Shown: one piece after another, positions 17,913-26,211 of the stretch
Numbering within the stretch: position 1 is the stretch's first letter
How the letters are laid out: each line of letters starts with the position of its first letter
Assembly (NCBI RefSeq): GCF_963378105.1
Contig: NZ_OY726398.1
Coordinates: forward strand, 2,976,001 to 3,040,000
Length of the DNA: 64,000 nucleotides
Direction: 5' to 3'
From: Mycolicibacter sp. MU0102
GTDB taxonomy: Bacteria; Actinomycetota; Actinomycetes; Mycobacteriales; Mycobacteriaceae
Notes under the pieces: generated by a model
Databases searched by the model: none
What the model was told of the DNA's origin: nothing
The model's input: the letters and a program-made list of their open reading frames with translations, nothing else
Program-made: the position numbers and the translations under genes

Positions 17913-19169
17913 ATGTCCACCGAGCCGATCGGGAAAGCCGCTCGCTGGTCGGTCGTGGTCGTCGCCCTGATGGCCACGCTGTGTTCCTTCGTCTTCATCA
18001 ACGGCATCGCCTTCGTCATCCCCATGCTGGAGACCAAGAGGGAAACCAACCTGGCAATGGCCGGCCTGCTGGCCTCCATGCCCAGCTTCGGAATGGTGCT
18101 GACCCTGTTCGCCTGGGGAGCGCTGTTGGACCGCATCGGCGAGCGGATCGTGTTGAGCGTGGGTTCCGCGTTGACCGCGCTGGCCACGTTCGCAGCGGCA
18201 TCGATGGAGTCGCTGATCGGGGTCGGCGCTTTCCTCTTTCTCGGAGGTATGGCCGCCGCCAGTGCCAACAGCGCCAGCGGGCGGTTGGTGACCGGCTGGT
18301 TCCCTCCTCACCAGCGCGGGCTGGTGATGGGTATCCGCCAGACCGCCCAACCGTTGGGCATCGCGTTGGGGGCCGAGGTGATTCCCGAGCTGGCTGAGCA
18401 CGGGCTGGCGCGGGCGCTGATGTTCCCGGCAACACTGTGCGCCGTTGCGGCGGTGGCGTGCGCGATCGGTGTCGTCGATCCACCGCGCAGGCCACGGTCG
18501 GCGGCTTCGGGCACCGAACTCGCCAGCCCCTACCGCGGTTCAAAGGTGCTGTGGCGCATTCACTTGTCTTCGGCTCTGTTGATGGTTCCGCAGTGCGTGC
18601 TCGCCACGTTCATGCTGGTGTGGCTGATCGTGGACACCGACTGGTCGATCGCCGCCGCAGGCGGTCTGGTGACGGTGTCGCAGTTGCTCGGCGCCGCCGG
18701 GCGAGTGGCAGCCGGTCGGTGGTCCGACCGTGTGCGCTCGCGGCTGCGGCCGATTCGCAGCCTCGCCGTCGCCGGGGCGCTGGCGATGCTGGCGTTGGGG
18801 ACCGCCGACCACCTGCACTCCCGTCTCGCCGAAGCGGCGATGGTCATCGCGGCGGTTATTACCGTGCTGGACAACGGATTAGCCTCGACAGCAGTCGCCG
18901 AAATCGCCGGTCCGTACTGGAGCGGTCGCGCGCTGGGCATCCAGAACACCACCCAGCGGCTGACGGCCGGCATCGCTCCCCCGCTCTTCGGTGCGCTGAT
19001 CGGCGCCGCCGGCTACCCCGTGGCCTTCGCGCTGTGCGGACTGTTCCCCCTGGCCGCCCTGCGTCTGGTACCGGTGAGCGCCGAGCCAGAAGGCCGCTCG
19101 GTGCTCGAAGCGCTGCGGACCCTACGAGTGCCGCCCGGGCCGCCGCCCGATACGCCAGCGCAACCCTGA
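17913..19169 (+). CDS. Major facilitator superfamily transporter (Rv2994-like)
   Basis: A 418-residue integral membrane protein with about twelve hydrophobic helices and the MFS loop 2-3 motif GALLDRIGERIVL. Substrate unknown; related mycobacterial proteins are assigned to drug or metabolite export. The ATG at 17913 is preferred to an upstream in-frame start at 17889. In M. tuberculosis the next conserved gene is leuB; here the ectoine genes follow after 26 bases and may be read through from this gene. Confidence 0.85.
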   Translation: MSTEPIGKAARWSVVVVALMATLCSFVFINGIAFVIPMLETKRETNLAMAGLLASMPSFGMVLTLFAWGALLDRIGERIVLSVGSALTALATFAAASMESLIGVGAFLFLGGMAAASANSASGRLVTGWFPPHQRGLVMGIRQTAQPLGIALGAEVIPELAEHGLARALMFPATLCAVAAVACAIGVVDPPRRPRSAASGTELASPYRGSKVLWRIHLSSALLMVPQCVLATFMLVWLIVDTDWSIAAAGGLVTVSQLLGAAGRVAAGRWSDRVRSRLRPIRSLAVAGALAMLALGTADHLHSRLAEAAMVIAAVITVLDNGLASTAVAEIAGPYWSGRALGIQNTTQRLTAGIAPPLFGALIGAAGYPVAFALCGLFPLAALRLVPVSAEPEGRSVLEALRTLRVPPGPPPDTPAQP

Positions 19170-19195
19170 GCCAGCAAGCAAGTACCGTCGAAACG

Positions 19196-19705
19196 ATGAC
19201 GGATACGGATCATGTCCGGCTTCGGACACCAACTGTGGCGGACGGCCAGGCCTTATGGCAGATGGCGGTCGACAGCGCCACTCTCGACGTCAATTCGCCT
19301 TACGCCTACCTGCTTTGGTGCCGCGATTTCGCCTCTACCTCGGTAGTTGCCGAGGTCGACGGAGTGCCGGGCGGCTACGTCACCGGCTATCGGCGTCCCG
19401 AGCAGCCGCAGACCCTGATGGTCTGGCAGGTGGCAGTCAACGCGGCCCACCGGGGCGCCGGCCTGGCCGGCCGGATGCTCGATCACCTGGCGACCACGCA
19501 GGTCACTCAAGGTGTTACGCATCTTGAGACCTCGATCACACCGGACAACGACGCCAGTCGACGGCTCTTTGGCGCCTTCGCCCGCAGATGGGACGCGCCA
19601 CTGGAGTGTTCCGTCCTGTTCGGAGCGGATTTGTTCGCCGAATCTCATCTGGCAGAAGAACTGTTTCGCATCGGACCGCTTCGGGTACACCCACGTCGCC
19701 AGTGA
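19196..19705 (+). CDS. ectA: L-2,4-diaminobutyrate N-gamma-acetyltransferase
   Basis: First committed step of ectoine synthesis: acetyl-CoA plus diaminobutyrate gives N-gamma-acetyl-diaminobutyrate. The 169-residue GNAT protein carries the EctA-specific LDVNSPYAYLLWCRDFASTS block (residues 27-46) and the acetyl-CoA loop VNAAHRGAGLAGRML, and the family-typical TLMVWQVAV. The open frame extends far upstream inside the MFS gene, but homology begins at the ATG at 19196. It stands alone from ectB by a 188-base gap with its own likely promoter. Confidence 0.95.
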   Translation: MTDTDHVRLRTPTVADGQALWQMAVDSATLDVNSPYAYLLWCRDFASTSVVAEVDGVPGGYVTGYRRPEQPQTLMVWQVAVNAAHRGAGLAGRMLDHLATTQVTQGVTHLETSITPDNDASRRLFGAFARRWDAPLECSVLFGADLFAESHLAEELFRIGPLRVHPRRQ

Positions 19706-19718
19706 GGGCGTGGCAAGG

Positions 19719-19747
19719 TTGAGATCACAAAATGGTCTCGGTAAGGT
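19719..19747 (+). promoter_or_regulatory. Probable promoter for ectBCD inside the ectA-ectB gap
   Basis: TTGAGA (19719-19724), a 17-base spacer and TAAGGT (19742-19747) form a sigma-A-type promoter. The spacer holds an imperfect inverted repeat, GAGATCA and TGGTCTC (19721-19739), a possible operator. The transcript would have an untranslated leader of about 140 bases before ectB. Confidence 0.5.
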
Positions 19748-19893
19748 CACGAACGCGCAAACGTGAGCCCCGACAGACCTAGGCCGGGGGCATACGAGCG
19801 GGGTGGTGGGTCGAGCCGAGATCACCCGCGGCACGAGTTTGATGTCGACCTGTCGTTCCGTTCCGTTGTATGTGACCGACGGACGGAGGAACT

Positions 19894-21171
19894 ATGACGA
19901 TTTTCGAAACCCTGGAATCCGAAGTACGAAGTTATTGCCGGTCGTGGCCGGTGACGTTCGACCGGGCCAGCGGCTCCCGGATGTGGGATGTCAATGGCAA
20001 GGAATACCTGGACTTCTTTGCCGGCGCAGGGGCGCTCAACTACGGCCACAACCACCCGGATCTGAGGGCGCCGCTGCTGGAATACCTGAGTTCGGATCGC
20101 GTGGTGCACAGCCTCGACATGAACACCGTCGCCAAGGGCGAGTTCTTGGAGCGCTTCAACGATGTGATCCTCAAGCCTCGCGAGCTCGACTACAAGGTGC
20201 AGTTTCCCGGGCCCACCGGGACCAACGCGGTGGAATCGGCTCTGAAGCTGGTGCGCAAGGTCACCGGCCGCGAGAGCATCATCAGCTTTACCAACGCTTT
20301 TCACGGCATGACGCTGGGTTCGCTGAGTGTCACCGGCAACTCGATGAAGCGCGGCGGCGCCGGCATACCGCTGGTGCACGCCACGCCCATGCCCTACGAC
20401 AACTACCTCGATGGCGTGGTGCCCGACTTCATCTGGTTCGAGCGACTGCTTGATGACAGCGGCAGCGGCCTGAACGAGCCGGCGGGGGTGATCGTCGAGA
20501 CCGTTCAGGGTGAAGGCGGAATCAATGTGGCCCGCCTGGAATGGCTGCGCGGCCTGTCCGACCTCTGCAAGCGCCACAATCTGCTGCTGATCGTCGATGA
20601 CGTCCAGATGGGCTGCGGGCGTACCGGGCCGTTCTTCAGCTTCGAGGCGGCCGGCATCGAGCCCGACATCGTCTGCCTGTCCAAGTCGATCAGCGGGTAC
20701 GGACTCCCGATGGCATTGACGCTGCTCAAGCCGGAGCTCGACGTGTGGGAGCCGGGTGAGCACAACGGCACATTCCGCGGCCAGAACCCCTCGTTCGTGA
20801 CTGCCGCTGCGGCCCTGAACTTCTGGACCGACAACCGACTGGAGAAGTCGGTACTGCGCAAGGGCGAACTGATCGAACAGGCGCTGACCGAAGTGGTGGA
20901 CCCGATTCCGGGCGTCACCACCCGGGGCCGCGGCCTGATCCGCGGAGTGGCCTTCGAACGCCCGGAGCTGGCCGGGGCGGTGTGCCGAGAGGCCTTCGAG
21001 CGTGGCCTGCTGCTGGAGACCTCTGGCCCCGAAAGCGAGGTCGTAAAACTGATGCCGCCGTTGGTCATTGACGATGACGATCTGGCCGAAGGTCTGATGA
21101 TCGCCGCCCAGTCGATCGAAGCCGTCGCCGCCCGCGAACTCACCGCAACCACCTCAGGAGTCAGCCGATGA
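19894..21171 (+). CDS. ectB: L-2,4-diaminobutyrate aminotransferase
   Basis: Makes diaminobutyrate from aspartate-semialdehyde and glutamate for ectoine synthesis. The 425-residue class III PLP aminotransferase shows EYLDFFAGAGALNYGHNHP, FPGPTGTNAVESALKL, the AFHGMTLGSLS block, the VDDVQMGCGRTG cofactor aspartate and the Schiff-base lysine in CLSKSISGYGLP (about residue 270). The length matches EctB. RBS GGAGG precedes the ATG. It overlaps ectC (ATGA). Confidence 0.96.
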   Translation: MTIFETLESEVRSYCRSWPVTFDRASGSRMWDVNGKEYLDFFAGAGALNYGHNHPDLRAPLLEYLSSDRVVHSLDMNTVAKGEFLERFNDVILKPRELDYKVQFPGPTGTNAVESALKLVRKVTGRESIISFTNAFHGMTLGSLSVTGNSMKRGGAGIPLVHATPMPYDNYLDGVVPDFIWFERLLDDSGSGLNEPAGVIVETVQGEGGINVARLEWLRGLSDLCKRHNLLLIVDDVQMGCGRTGPFFSFEAAGIEPDIVCLSKSISGYGLPMALTLLKPELDVWEPGEHNGTFRGQNPSFVTAAAALNFWTDNRLEKSVLRKGELIEQALTEVVDPIPGVTTRGRGLIRGVAFERPELAGAVCREAFERGLLLETSGPESEVVKLMPPLVIDDDDLAEGLMIAAQSIEAVAARELTATTSGVSR

Positions 21172-21575
21172 TCGTCCGTACCCTCGCCGAGATCAAGGGC
21201 ACCGACCGCGACGTGCAGTCCAAGACGTGGAACAGCCAGCGACTGTTGCTGGCCCGCGATGGTCAGCGGTTCTCGATGCACGAGACGTGCCTGTACGCCG
21301 GTACGGAGACCCCGATGTGGTACGCCAACCACGTTGAGGCGGTCTACTGCGTCGGCGGCGAAGGCGAGCTGATCAACGACGAGACCGGCGAGGTGCACCC
21401 GTTGCATGACGGCACGCTGTACCTGCTCGACGGTCACGAGCACCACCGGGTTATCGCCCACACCGACCTGCGCATGGTGTGCGTATTCGACCCGCCGGTC
21501 ACCGGGCAGGAGGTGCACGACGACACCGGCGCGTACCCCCTGCTCACGGAACAACCACAGGAGACGGCATCGTGA
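21168..21575 (+). CDS. ectC: L-ectoine synthase
   Basis: Cyclises N-gamma-acetyl-diaminobutyrate to ectoine. The 135-residue cupin has the family N-terminus MIVRTLAEI and the iron-site residues in ANHVEAVYCVGGEGEL (Glu near 57) and TLYLLDGHEHHRV (Tyr near 85, His near 93). Normal length. Overlaps ectB and ectD by four bases at each end, so the three are translated together. Confidence 0.97.
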   Translation: MIVRTLAEIKGTDRDVQSKTWNSQRLLLARDGQRFSMHETCLYAGTETPMWYANHVEAVYCVGGEGELINDETGEVHPLHDGTLYLLDGHEHHRVIAHTDLRMVCVFDPPVTGQEVHDDTGAYPLLTEQPQETAS

Positions 21576-22474
21576 CCCCTTCCCTGGCCGAAGCCCTCAC
21601 CGACCGCTACCCCACGCGCAACAACGTCACGATCGGTATCGAACCCCGGCACGACCCGGTGGTCTGGACTGCAGAGGTCAACGGCGGTCCGTTGAGCTCG
21701 GACCGTGTCGCGCAATTCGACGCCGACGGATTTCTGGCCGTCGACACCCTGCTGGACACCGACGTGGTGGCGGACCTGCGTAACGAACTGGATCGCCTGC
21801 GGGCCGACGCCGCGCTGGCCGCCGACGAGCGTTCGATCTGCGAGCGCGACAGCGGCCAGATCCGGTCCATCTTCGAAGTACACCGGATCAGCCCGGCGTT
21901 CGCCGCGCTGGTCGCCGACCCGCGCCTGGTGGGACCGGCCCGTCAGCTGCTCGGCTCCGACGTCTATGTGCACCAGAGCCGGGTCAACTTCAAACCGGGA
22001 TTCAATGGGCGAGAGTTCTACTGGCATTCCGATTTTGAGACCTGGCACGCCGAAGACGGCATGCCCACCCCGCGCGCGGTCAGCGTCTCGGTGGCCCTCA
22101 CCGAGAACCTGGACAGCAACGGATCGCTGATGATCATGCCCGGCTCGCACCGTTGGTTCGTGTCGTGCCCGGGCCAGACCCCGCCGGACCACTACCGCTC
22201 GTCGCTCAAGCAGCAGGAGATCGGCACGCCCGACGATGCGAGCCTGACCTGGTTGGCCGATCAGCACGGGATTCGTCAGATCACCGGCCCGGCCGGGTCC
22301 GCGGTGTTCTTCGACAGCAACTGCATGCACGGCTCGAGCAGCAACATCACGCCGTATGCGCGCTCGAACGTCTTCATTGTCTACAACAGCGTGGACAACG
22401 CCCTGGTGGAGCCGTTCGGCGCCGCCGTTCCGCGACCGACATTCATCGCCAGCCGCGTCTTCGACCCGGTCTAG
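21572..22474 (+). CDS. ectD: Ectoine 5-hydroxylase
   Basis: Iron- and 2-oxoglutarate-dependent dioxygenase making 5-hydroxyectoine, a stress protectant. The 300-residue protein has the EctD signature FYWHSDFETWHAEDGMPTPR with the iron ligands His and Asp, and the third ligand in NCMHGSSSNITPYARSN. The GTG at 21572 overlaps the ectC stop. Together with ectABC this makes a complete hydroxyectoine pathway; the dedicated aspartokinase ask_ect is not here. Confidence 0.96.
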   Translation: MTPSLAEALTDRYPTRNNVTIGIEPRHDPVVWTAEVNGGPLSSDRVAQFDADGFLAVDTLLDTDVVADLRNELDRLRADAALAADERSICERDSGQIRSIFEVHRISPAFAALVADPRLVGPARQLLGSDVYVHQSRVNFKPGFNGREFYWHSDFETWHAEDGMPTPRAVSVSVALTENLDSNGSLMIMPGSHRWFVSCPGQTPPDHYRSSLKQQEIGTPDDASLTWLADQHGIRQITGPAGSAVFFDSNCMHGSSSNITPYARSNVFIVYNSVDNALVEPFGAAVPRPTFIASRVFDPV

Positions 22475-22501
22475 ACCCGGCCGGAAGGGAAAGGGACTGC
22501 C

Positions 22502-22993
22502 GTGGCACGTTTCCTGTCCATCACGCTGACCGGACGTGGGGTGTCTTGCCGGGCTCGACTGCTCGACGATCAGGCGCCCCTGACCTGCGCCGTGGTCTGG
22601 GAAGCGTTACCCGTCGCGGGCCAGGCCTTTCACGGCAAGTACGCCCGCAACGAGGTCTACACGCTGTTGCCGCCCTTGGGCACTCCGGGCCGGGAGAACA
22701 CCACGGTCACGCCGATCCCCGGCGATGTCTGCTTCTTCGACTTCGACGCCGGTGATATCGGCAACCCCGCCTACGGCTATGACGAAAGCGGGCAAGCGAA
22801 TTCGCCGTTGGGCGCCACCGACCTGGCGATCTTCTACGGCCGAAACAACCTGCTGGTCAACGGCGATGTCGGGTGGGTGCCCGGCAATGTCTTCGCCACG
22901 ATCGAGGAGGGCCTGACCGAGATGGCCGCTGCTTGCAACGACTTGTGGATGGCCGGCGCGGTCGGCGAACAATTGGCCTTCAAAAGGGCCTAG
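22502..22993 (+). CDS. DUF3830 protein (cyclophilin-like fold) of unknown function
   Basis: A 163-residue protein recognised as DUF3830 by its layout: short N-terminal strands, a central AFHGKYARNEVYTLLPPL, then PGDVCFFDF, LAIFYGRNNLL and a C-terminal helix. Members are predicted to adopt a cyclophilin-like barrel, but no activity is established. GTG start behind AGGGAAAGGGA, 27 bases after ectD on the same strand, so it may be transcribed with ectBCD. DUF3830 genes are usually linked with amidases and racemase-fold enzymes like those just downstream, so it may belong functionally with them. It converges on the amidase. Confidence 0.8.
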   Translation: MARFLSITLTGRGVSCRARLLDDQAPLTCAVVWEALPVAGQAFHGKYARNEVYTLLPPLGTPGRENTTVTPIPGDVCFFDFDAGDIGNPAYGYDESGQANSPLGATDLAIFYGRNNLLVNGDVGWVPGNVFATIEEGLTEMAAACNDLWMAGAVGEQLAFKRA

Positions 22994-23012
22994 CACGGGC
23001 CTGACCGACCGG

Positions 23013-24383
23013 TCAGGCCAAGACCCGCTCGGCGAACAGACCGGCCGCCAACACCAGATCGTCGCTGTGCCGGGGCCCGATGATCTGCATGCCGATCGGG
23101 AGGCCCTCCGACGTGGCGCCGATCGGGATGCTCAGCGCCGGCTGTTGAGTCATGTTGAACGGGTAGGTGAAAGGCGTCCACTGCGCCCACCACCGCATGT
23201 CGGATTCGACCGGTACGTCGTGGCCGGCGGTAAAGGCCGCAATCGGAAGGGTCGGAGTGATCAGCAGGTTGTGCCGTTCGTGGAAGCGCCCCATGGCCAC
23301 TCCCAGATCCACACTGACTTGGCGGGCGGCCAGATAGTCCACGCCCGACACCGCGGTCCCCCGATCCCACATGTCAGCCAGCCCGGGGTCGACGAGCCCG
23401 CGGTCGCTTTCCCGGCCGCGCAGGCTGCCCGCTGCCCCGGTTGCCCACAGCACCTCGAACGCGTCGATGGGATCGGCGAAGCCTGGATCGGCCGCCAAGA
23501 CGTTCAATCCCGCGTCGGCCAGCGCCTGCACCGCCTCGGCCACCGCGTACTCGATCTGCGGGTCAACGTCGACATAACCCAGAGTCGGCGAATACGCGAC
23601 ATCGAGACCGACCACGTCGCGCCGGACTTCGCCGCGGTAGGTCGTCAAAGTCGCCGGCAACGATGTGGGGTCGCGAAAGTCCGGCAGCGCGATGATGTCC
23701 ATCAGTACCGCGGCGTCTTCGACGGTCCGGGTTATCGGGCCGGCGTGCGCCAGCGGCCCGAACGGACTGATCGGATACATCGGCACTCGCCCATGAGTGG
23801 GTTTGAAGCCGACCACGCCGCAGAAGCTCGCGGGAATCCGGATGCTTCCGCCACCGTCGGTGCCGATAGCCAAGGGCGCCATTCCGGCGGCGACCGCGGC
23901 GGCGCTGCCGCCCGAGGAGCCACCCGCGGTGCGGGTGGTGTCGGCGGGGTTGCGGGTGATGCCGGTGCGCGGACTGTCGGTGACGCCTTTCCACGCCAGT
24001 TCCGGGGTGGTCGTCTTACCGAGCAGCACCATGCCGTCGTTGCGGATCTTGTCCACCGCCGGGCTGTCGTCGGGCCACGGCCCCACCGCATCGGCAAGCA
24101 GCGATCCCCGCAAAGTCGGCCAACCGGCAGTGTGAAAGACGTCCTTGATCGCGATCGGCACCCCGTCGAGCAGGCCCTTGGTGTAGTTGCCGCCCCAGCG
24201 GACCTCGGACTTGCGAGCTTGCGACAGCGCAGTCTCTTCGTCGACCAGACAGAAGGCGTTGACCTCGCCGTCGCGTTCACTGATCGCCGCGAGCGCAGCC
24301 GCGGTGGCTTCCACCGGGGAAAGCTCGCCGGAGGTATAGGCGGCGACCAGTTGCAGGGCGGTCAGTTCGGTCGGCTCGGTCAT
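23013..24383 (-). CDS. Amidase-signature-family hydrolase, substrate unknown
   Basis: A 456-residue amidase with the Ser-cisSer-Lys triad visible: lysine in GVPIAIKDVFHTAG (near residue 80), the serine loop TAGGSSGGSAAAVAAG (about 155) and GTDGGGSIRIPASFCG. It is not GatA, which is present at 60297. The ATG at 24383 is chosen because GAGGGGG lies six bases upstream; the longer frame to 24407 would run into the preceding gene. It follows the dehydrogenase by ten bases as the second gene of a two-gene operon. The amide substrate is not predictable. Confidence 0.85.
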   Translation of the reverse strand: MTEPTELTALQLVAAYTSGELSPVEATAAALAAISERDGEVNAFCLVDEETALSQARKSEVRWGGNYTKGLLDGVPIAIKDVFHTAGWPTLRGSLLADAVGPWPDDSPAVDKIRNDGMVLLGKTTTPELAWKGVTDSPRTGITRNPADTTRTAGGSSGGSAAAVAAGMAPLAIGTDGGGSIRIPASFCGVVGFKPTHGRVPMYPISPFGPLAHAGPITRTVEDAAVLMDIIALPDFRDPTSLPATLTTYRGEVRRDVVGLDVAYSPTLGYVDVDPQIEYAVAEAVQALADAGLNVLAADPGFADPIDAFEVLWATGAAGSLRGRESDRGLVDPGLADMWDRGTAVSGVDYLAARQVSVDLGVAMGRFHERHNLLITPTLPIAAFTAGHDVPVESDMRWWAQWTPFTYPFNMTQQPALSIPIGATSEGLPIGMQIIGPRHSDDLVLAAGLFAERVLA

Positions 24384-24393
24384 CTGCGCCCCC

Positions 24394-25362
24394 TCAGCCG
24401 GTTCCACTGGATGCGTACCGGGTCATCTGCTTGTCGACGACGTTGTGTAGTGGCTGCCCAGCGACATACCGCTTGAAGTTGGCGATGAACTGCTGCTGCA
24501 ACATATTCCGCCAACCCCGGATGTCACCGCTGTTATGTGGGGTCAGGCTGACGTTCGGTGCGCTCCACAGCGGATGATCGGCCGGGAGCGGCTCTGGGTC
24601 GACGACATCGAGAGCCGCGCCGGCAATGACGCCGGCCTGCAGCGCCGCCACCAGAGCGCCGGTGTCCACCAGCTCGCCGCGCCCCACGTTGATCAGTCGC
24701 GCCGTCGGCCGCATTGCGTCAAGAAAGCCGACATCGACCATCCCCCGGGTCTGCGATGTCAATGGCGCGGCCAGCACCACATAGTCGGCGTCGGCGACTG
24801 CGGCGCGCACGTCGGTGATGATCGAGCCGAAGTCGGGGTCCTCGCGGGCGCGGCGGCCGACGCCGCGTACCGACATGCCCACGGCCCGCAGCAACCGGGC
24901 GATGGCCCGCCCGACAGGCCCGGGCCCGACGATCGTGACCGAAGCACCGGCGATCGGCTCGCTGTCGAAGTGCTCCCACCGGTGGAGACGCTGAGCGTCC
25001 CCGGAGCGCCGGAAGTCCTTGGCGAAGGCCAGGATCTGTCCCAGCACATACTCGGCAATGGGTGCCTCGAAGATCCCGCGCGAATTGGTGACCACGACAT
25101 CGCTGTCGATCAGCCCGTCGAACAGCACGGCGTCCACGCCGATCGCTGCGACCTGGACCCAGCGCAACGCCTCGGCGGACGACCACACCGATTCCAGTGC
25201 AGGAGAGGAGAAGTCATACAAAAAGAGCACGTCGGCGCCGACAATCCCGTCAGCCAGCCGCGACGACGGAACCATGCGCAGCTCCGCGTCTGCGCTGATC
25301 GAATCGAGTTGGGCGGGAACCGACTCACCGTGCTGGACGGTCACCACCGGCCGCGCGTCCAC
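24394..25362 (-). CDS. D-2-hydroxyacid dehydrogenase, substrate unknown
   Basis: A 322-residue NAD(P)-dependent dehydrogenase of the phosphoglycerate dehydrogenase-like family. It shows a Rossmann-type VTIVGPGPVGRAIARLLRAVG, the catalytic Arg in LINVGRGELVDTGAL, Glu in VVDPEPLPADHPLW and His in LTPHNSGD. The nucleotide loop GPGPVG departs slightly from GxGxxG. A frame extends upstream, but a clear promoter (TTGACA, 17 bases, TACGGT) ends six bases before the GTG at 25362, so a leaderless start is preferred. Diverges from the racemase genes. Confidence 0.85.
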   Translation of the reverse strand: MDARPVVTVQHGESVPAQLDSISADAELRMVPSSRLADGIVGADVLFLYDFSSPALESVWSSAEALRWVQVAAIGVDAVLFDGLIDSDVVVTNSRGIFEAPIAEYVLGQILAFAKDFRRSGDAQRLHRWEHFDSEPIAGASVTIVGPGPVGRAIARLLRAVGMSVRGVGRRAREDPDFGSIITDVRAAVADADYVVLAAPLTSQTRGMVDVGFLDAMRPTARLINVGRGELVDTGALVAALQAGVIAGAALDVVDPEPLPADHPLWSAPNVSLTPHNSGDIRGWRNMLQQQFIANFKRYVAGQPLHNVVDKQMTRYASSGTG

Positions 25363-25363
25363 A

Positions 25364-25402
25364 TTGACACCGTAAAAACAGATCGTATGATTGTCAACAA
25401 TC
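25364..25402. promoter_or_regulatory. Face-to-face promoters with a perfect palindromic operator
   Basis: Plus strand: TTGACA at 25364-25369, 16 bases, TATGAT at 25386-25391. Minus strand: TTGACA at 25397-25392, 17 bases, TACGGT at 25374-25369. The palindrome GATTGT-CA-ACAATC (25389-25402) covers the minus -35 and the plus -10, so one bound repressor could shut both transcripts. TTGT-NN-ACAA half-sites fit FCD-type GntR regulators, and such a gene closes the plus-strand operon at 26927. Confidence 0.75.
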
Positions 25403-25443
25403 CAGGGCTGGCCTGGGGGTGGAACGTCGGTATGGGGAAACCC

Positions 25444-26211
25444 ATGGATCTGTCCCAGTTTCCGGAATTGCCGGACTTCGACGGGCCGGTCGATCAGCGC
25501 GGTGTCGGCATCATCGCGCCGTTCGATCTGGCTATCGAACGCGAACTGTGGCGTTGGATCCCTGCCGAGGTGACGCTGCACCTGGCCCGCACTCACTACG
25601 AACCGGTCCCGGTCAGCCGGGCCATGGCCGAGCTGGTGTCTGACACCCACCACCTGCAGGCGGCGACCCGAGACGTGCTGCACGTCGAACCGGAGGTGGT
25701 TGCCTATCTGTGCTCGTCGGGCAGCTTCATCCACGGTGTCGAATATGAGAAGACGCTGGTCTCTGCGATCGAAGCCGCCGGCGCCAAGACGGCGGTCACC
25801 ACGTCGGGAGCACTGGCCGAAGCGATTATCGCGCTGGATATCTCGCGGATCAGCGTGCTGACCCCCTACGACGAGGAACTAACCGACCTGCTGCGCGTGT
25901 TCTTGAATCAACTCGGGGTGTCCGTGCTGCACTCGGATCACCTGGGACTGGGCGGGGGGATCTGGAAAGTCAACTACCGCACCGTGGCCGAACGGATCCT
26001 GGCCGCGGATCGCCCGGATTCGCAGGCCATCTTCGTCAGCTGCACCAACCTGCGTACCTACGACATCGTCGCGCCGCTGGAGCAGATGCTGGGCAAACCG
26101 ATCCTCACGGCCAACCAACTCACGATGTGGGCGTGCCTGGGCCGGATGGAGCTGCCGATGATGGGCCCAGGCCGGTGGCTCCGTGACGTCTTCACCGGAG
26201 CCCCGCAATGA
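25444..26211 (+). CDS. Asp/Glu racemase-fold protein, maleate cis-trans isomerase-like
   Basis: A 255-residue protein of the Asp/Glu racemase / maleate isomerase / arylmalonate decarboxylase superfamily. Both catalytic cysteines of the two-Cys members are present: YLCSSGSFIHG (first half) and FVSCTNLRTYD (second half), a pattern shared with maleate isomerase. The start at 25444 is uncertain (25432 and 25387 are in frame); the promoter at 25386-25391 rules out 25387. Overlaps the next gene by four bases. Substrate unknown. Confidence 0.8.
   Translation: MDLSQFPELPDFDGPVDQRGVGIIAPFDLAIERELWRWIPAEVTLHLARTHYEPVPVSRAMAELVSDTHHLQAATRDVLHVEPEVVAYLCSSGSFIHGVEYEKTLVSAIEAAGAKTAVTTSGALAEAIIALDISRISVLTPYDEELTDLLRVFLNQLGVSVLHSDHLGLGGGIWKVNYRTVAERILAADRPDSQAIFVSCTNLRTYDIVAPLEQMLGKPILTANQLTMWACLGRMELPMMGPGRWLRDVFTGAPQ

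Noticed and set aside
17768..18401. Proteins coded on the minus strand over repeat array B and the MFS gene
   Set aside because: They start or end in the repeat (repeated GDPLRPAPP text) and run antisense to a good MFS gene.
23013..24383. Second GatA
   Set aside because: It has the amidase triad but not the extended GatA blocks, and gatA with gatC is at 60297-62074.
25387..25443. Earlier start (ATG at 25387) for the first racemase gene
   Set aside because: That ATG lies inside the -10 box of its own promoter, so it cannot be in the transcript.
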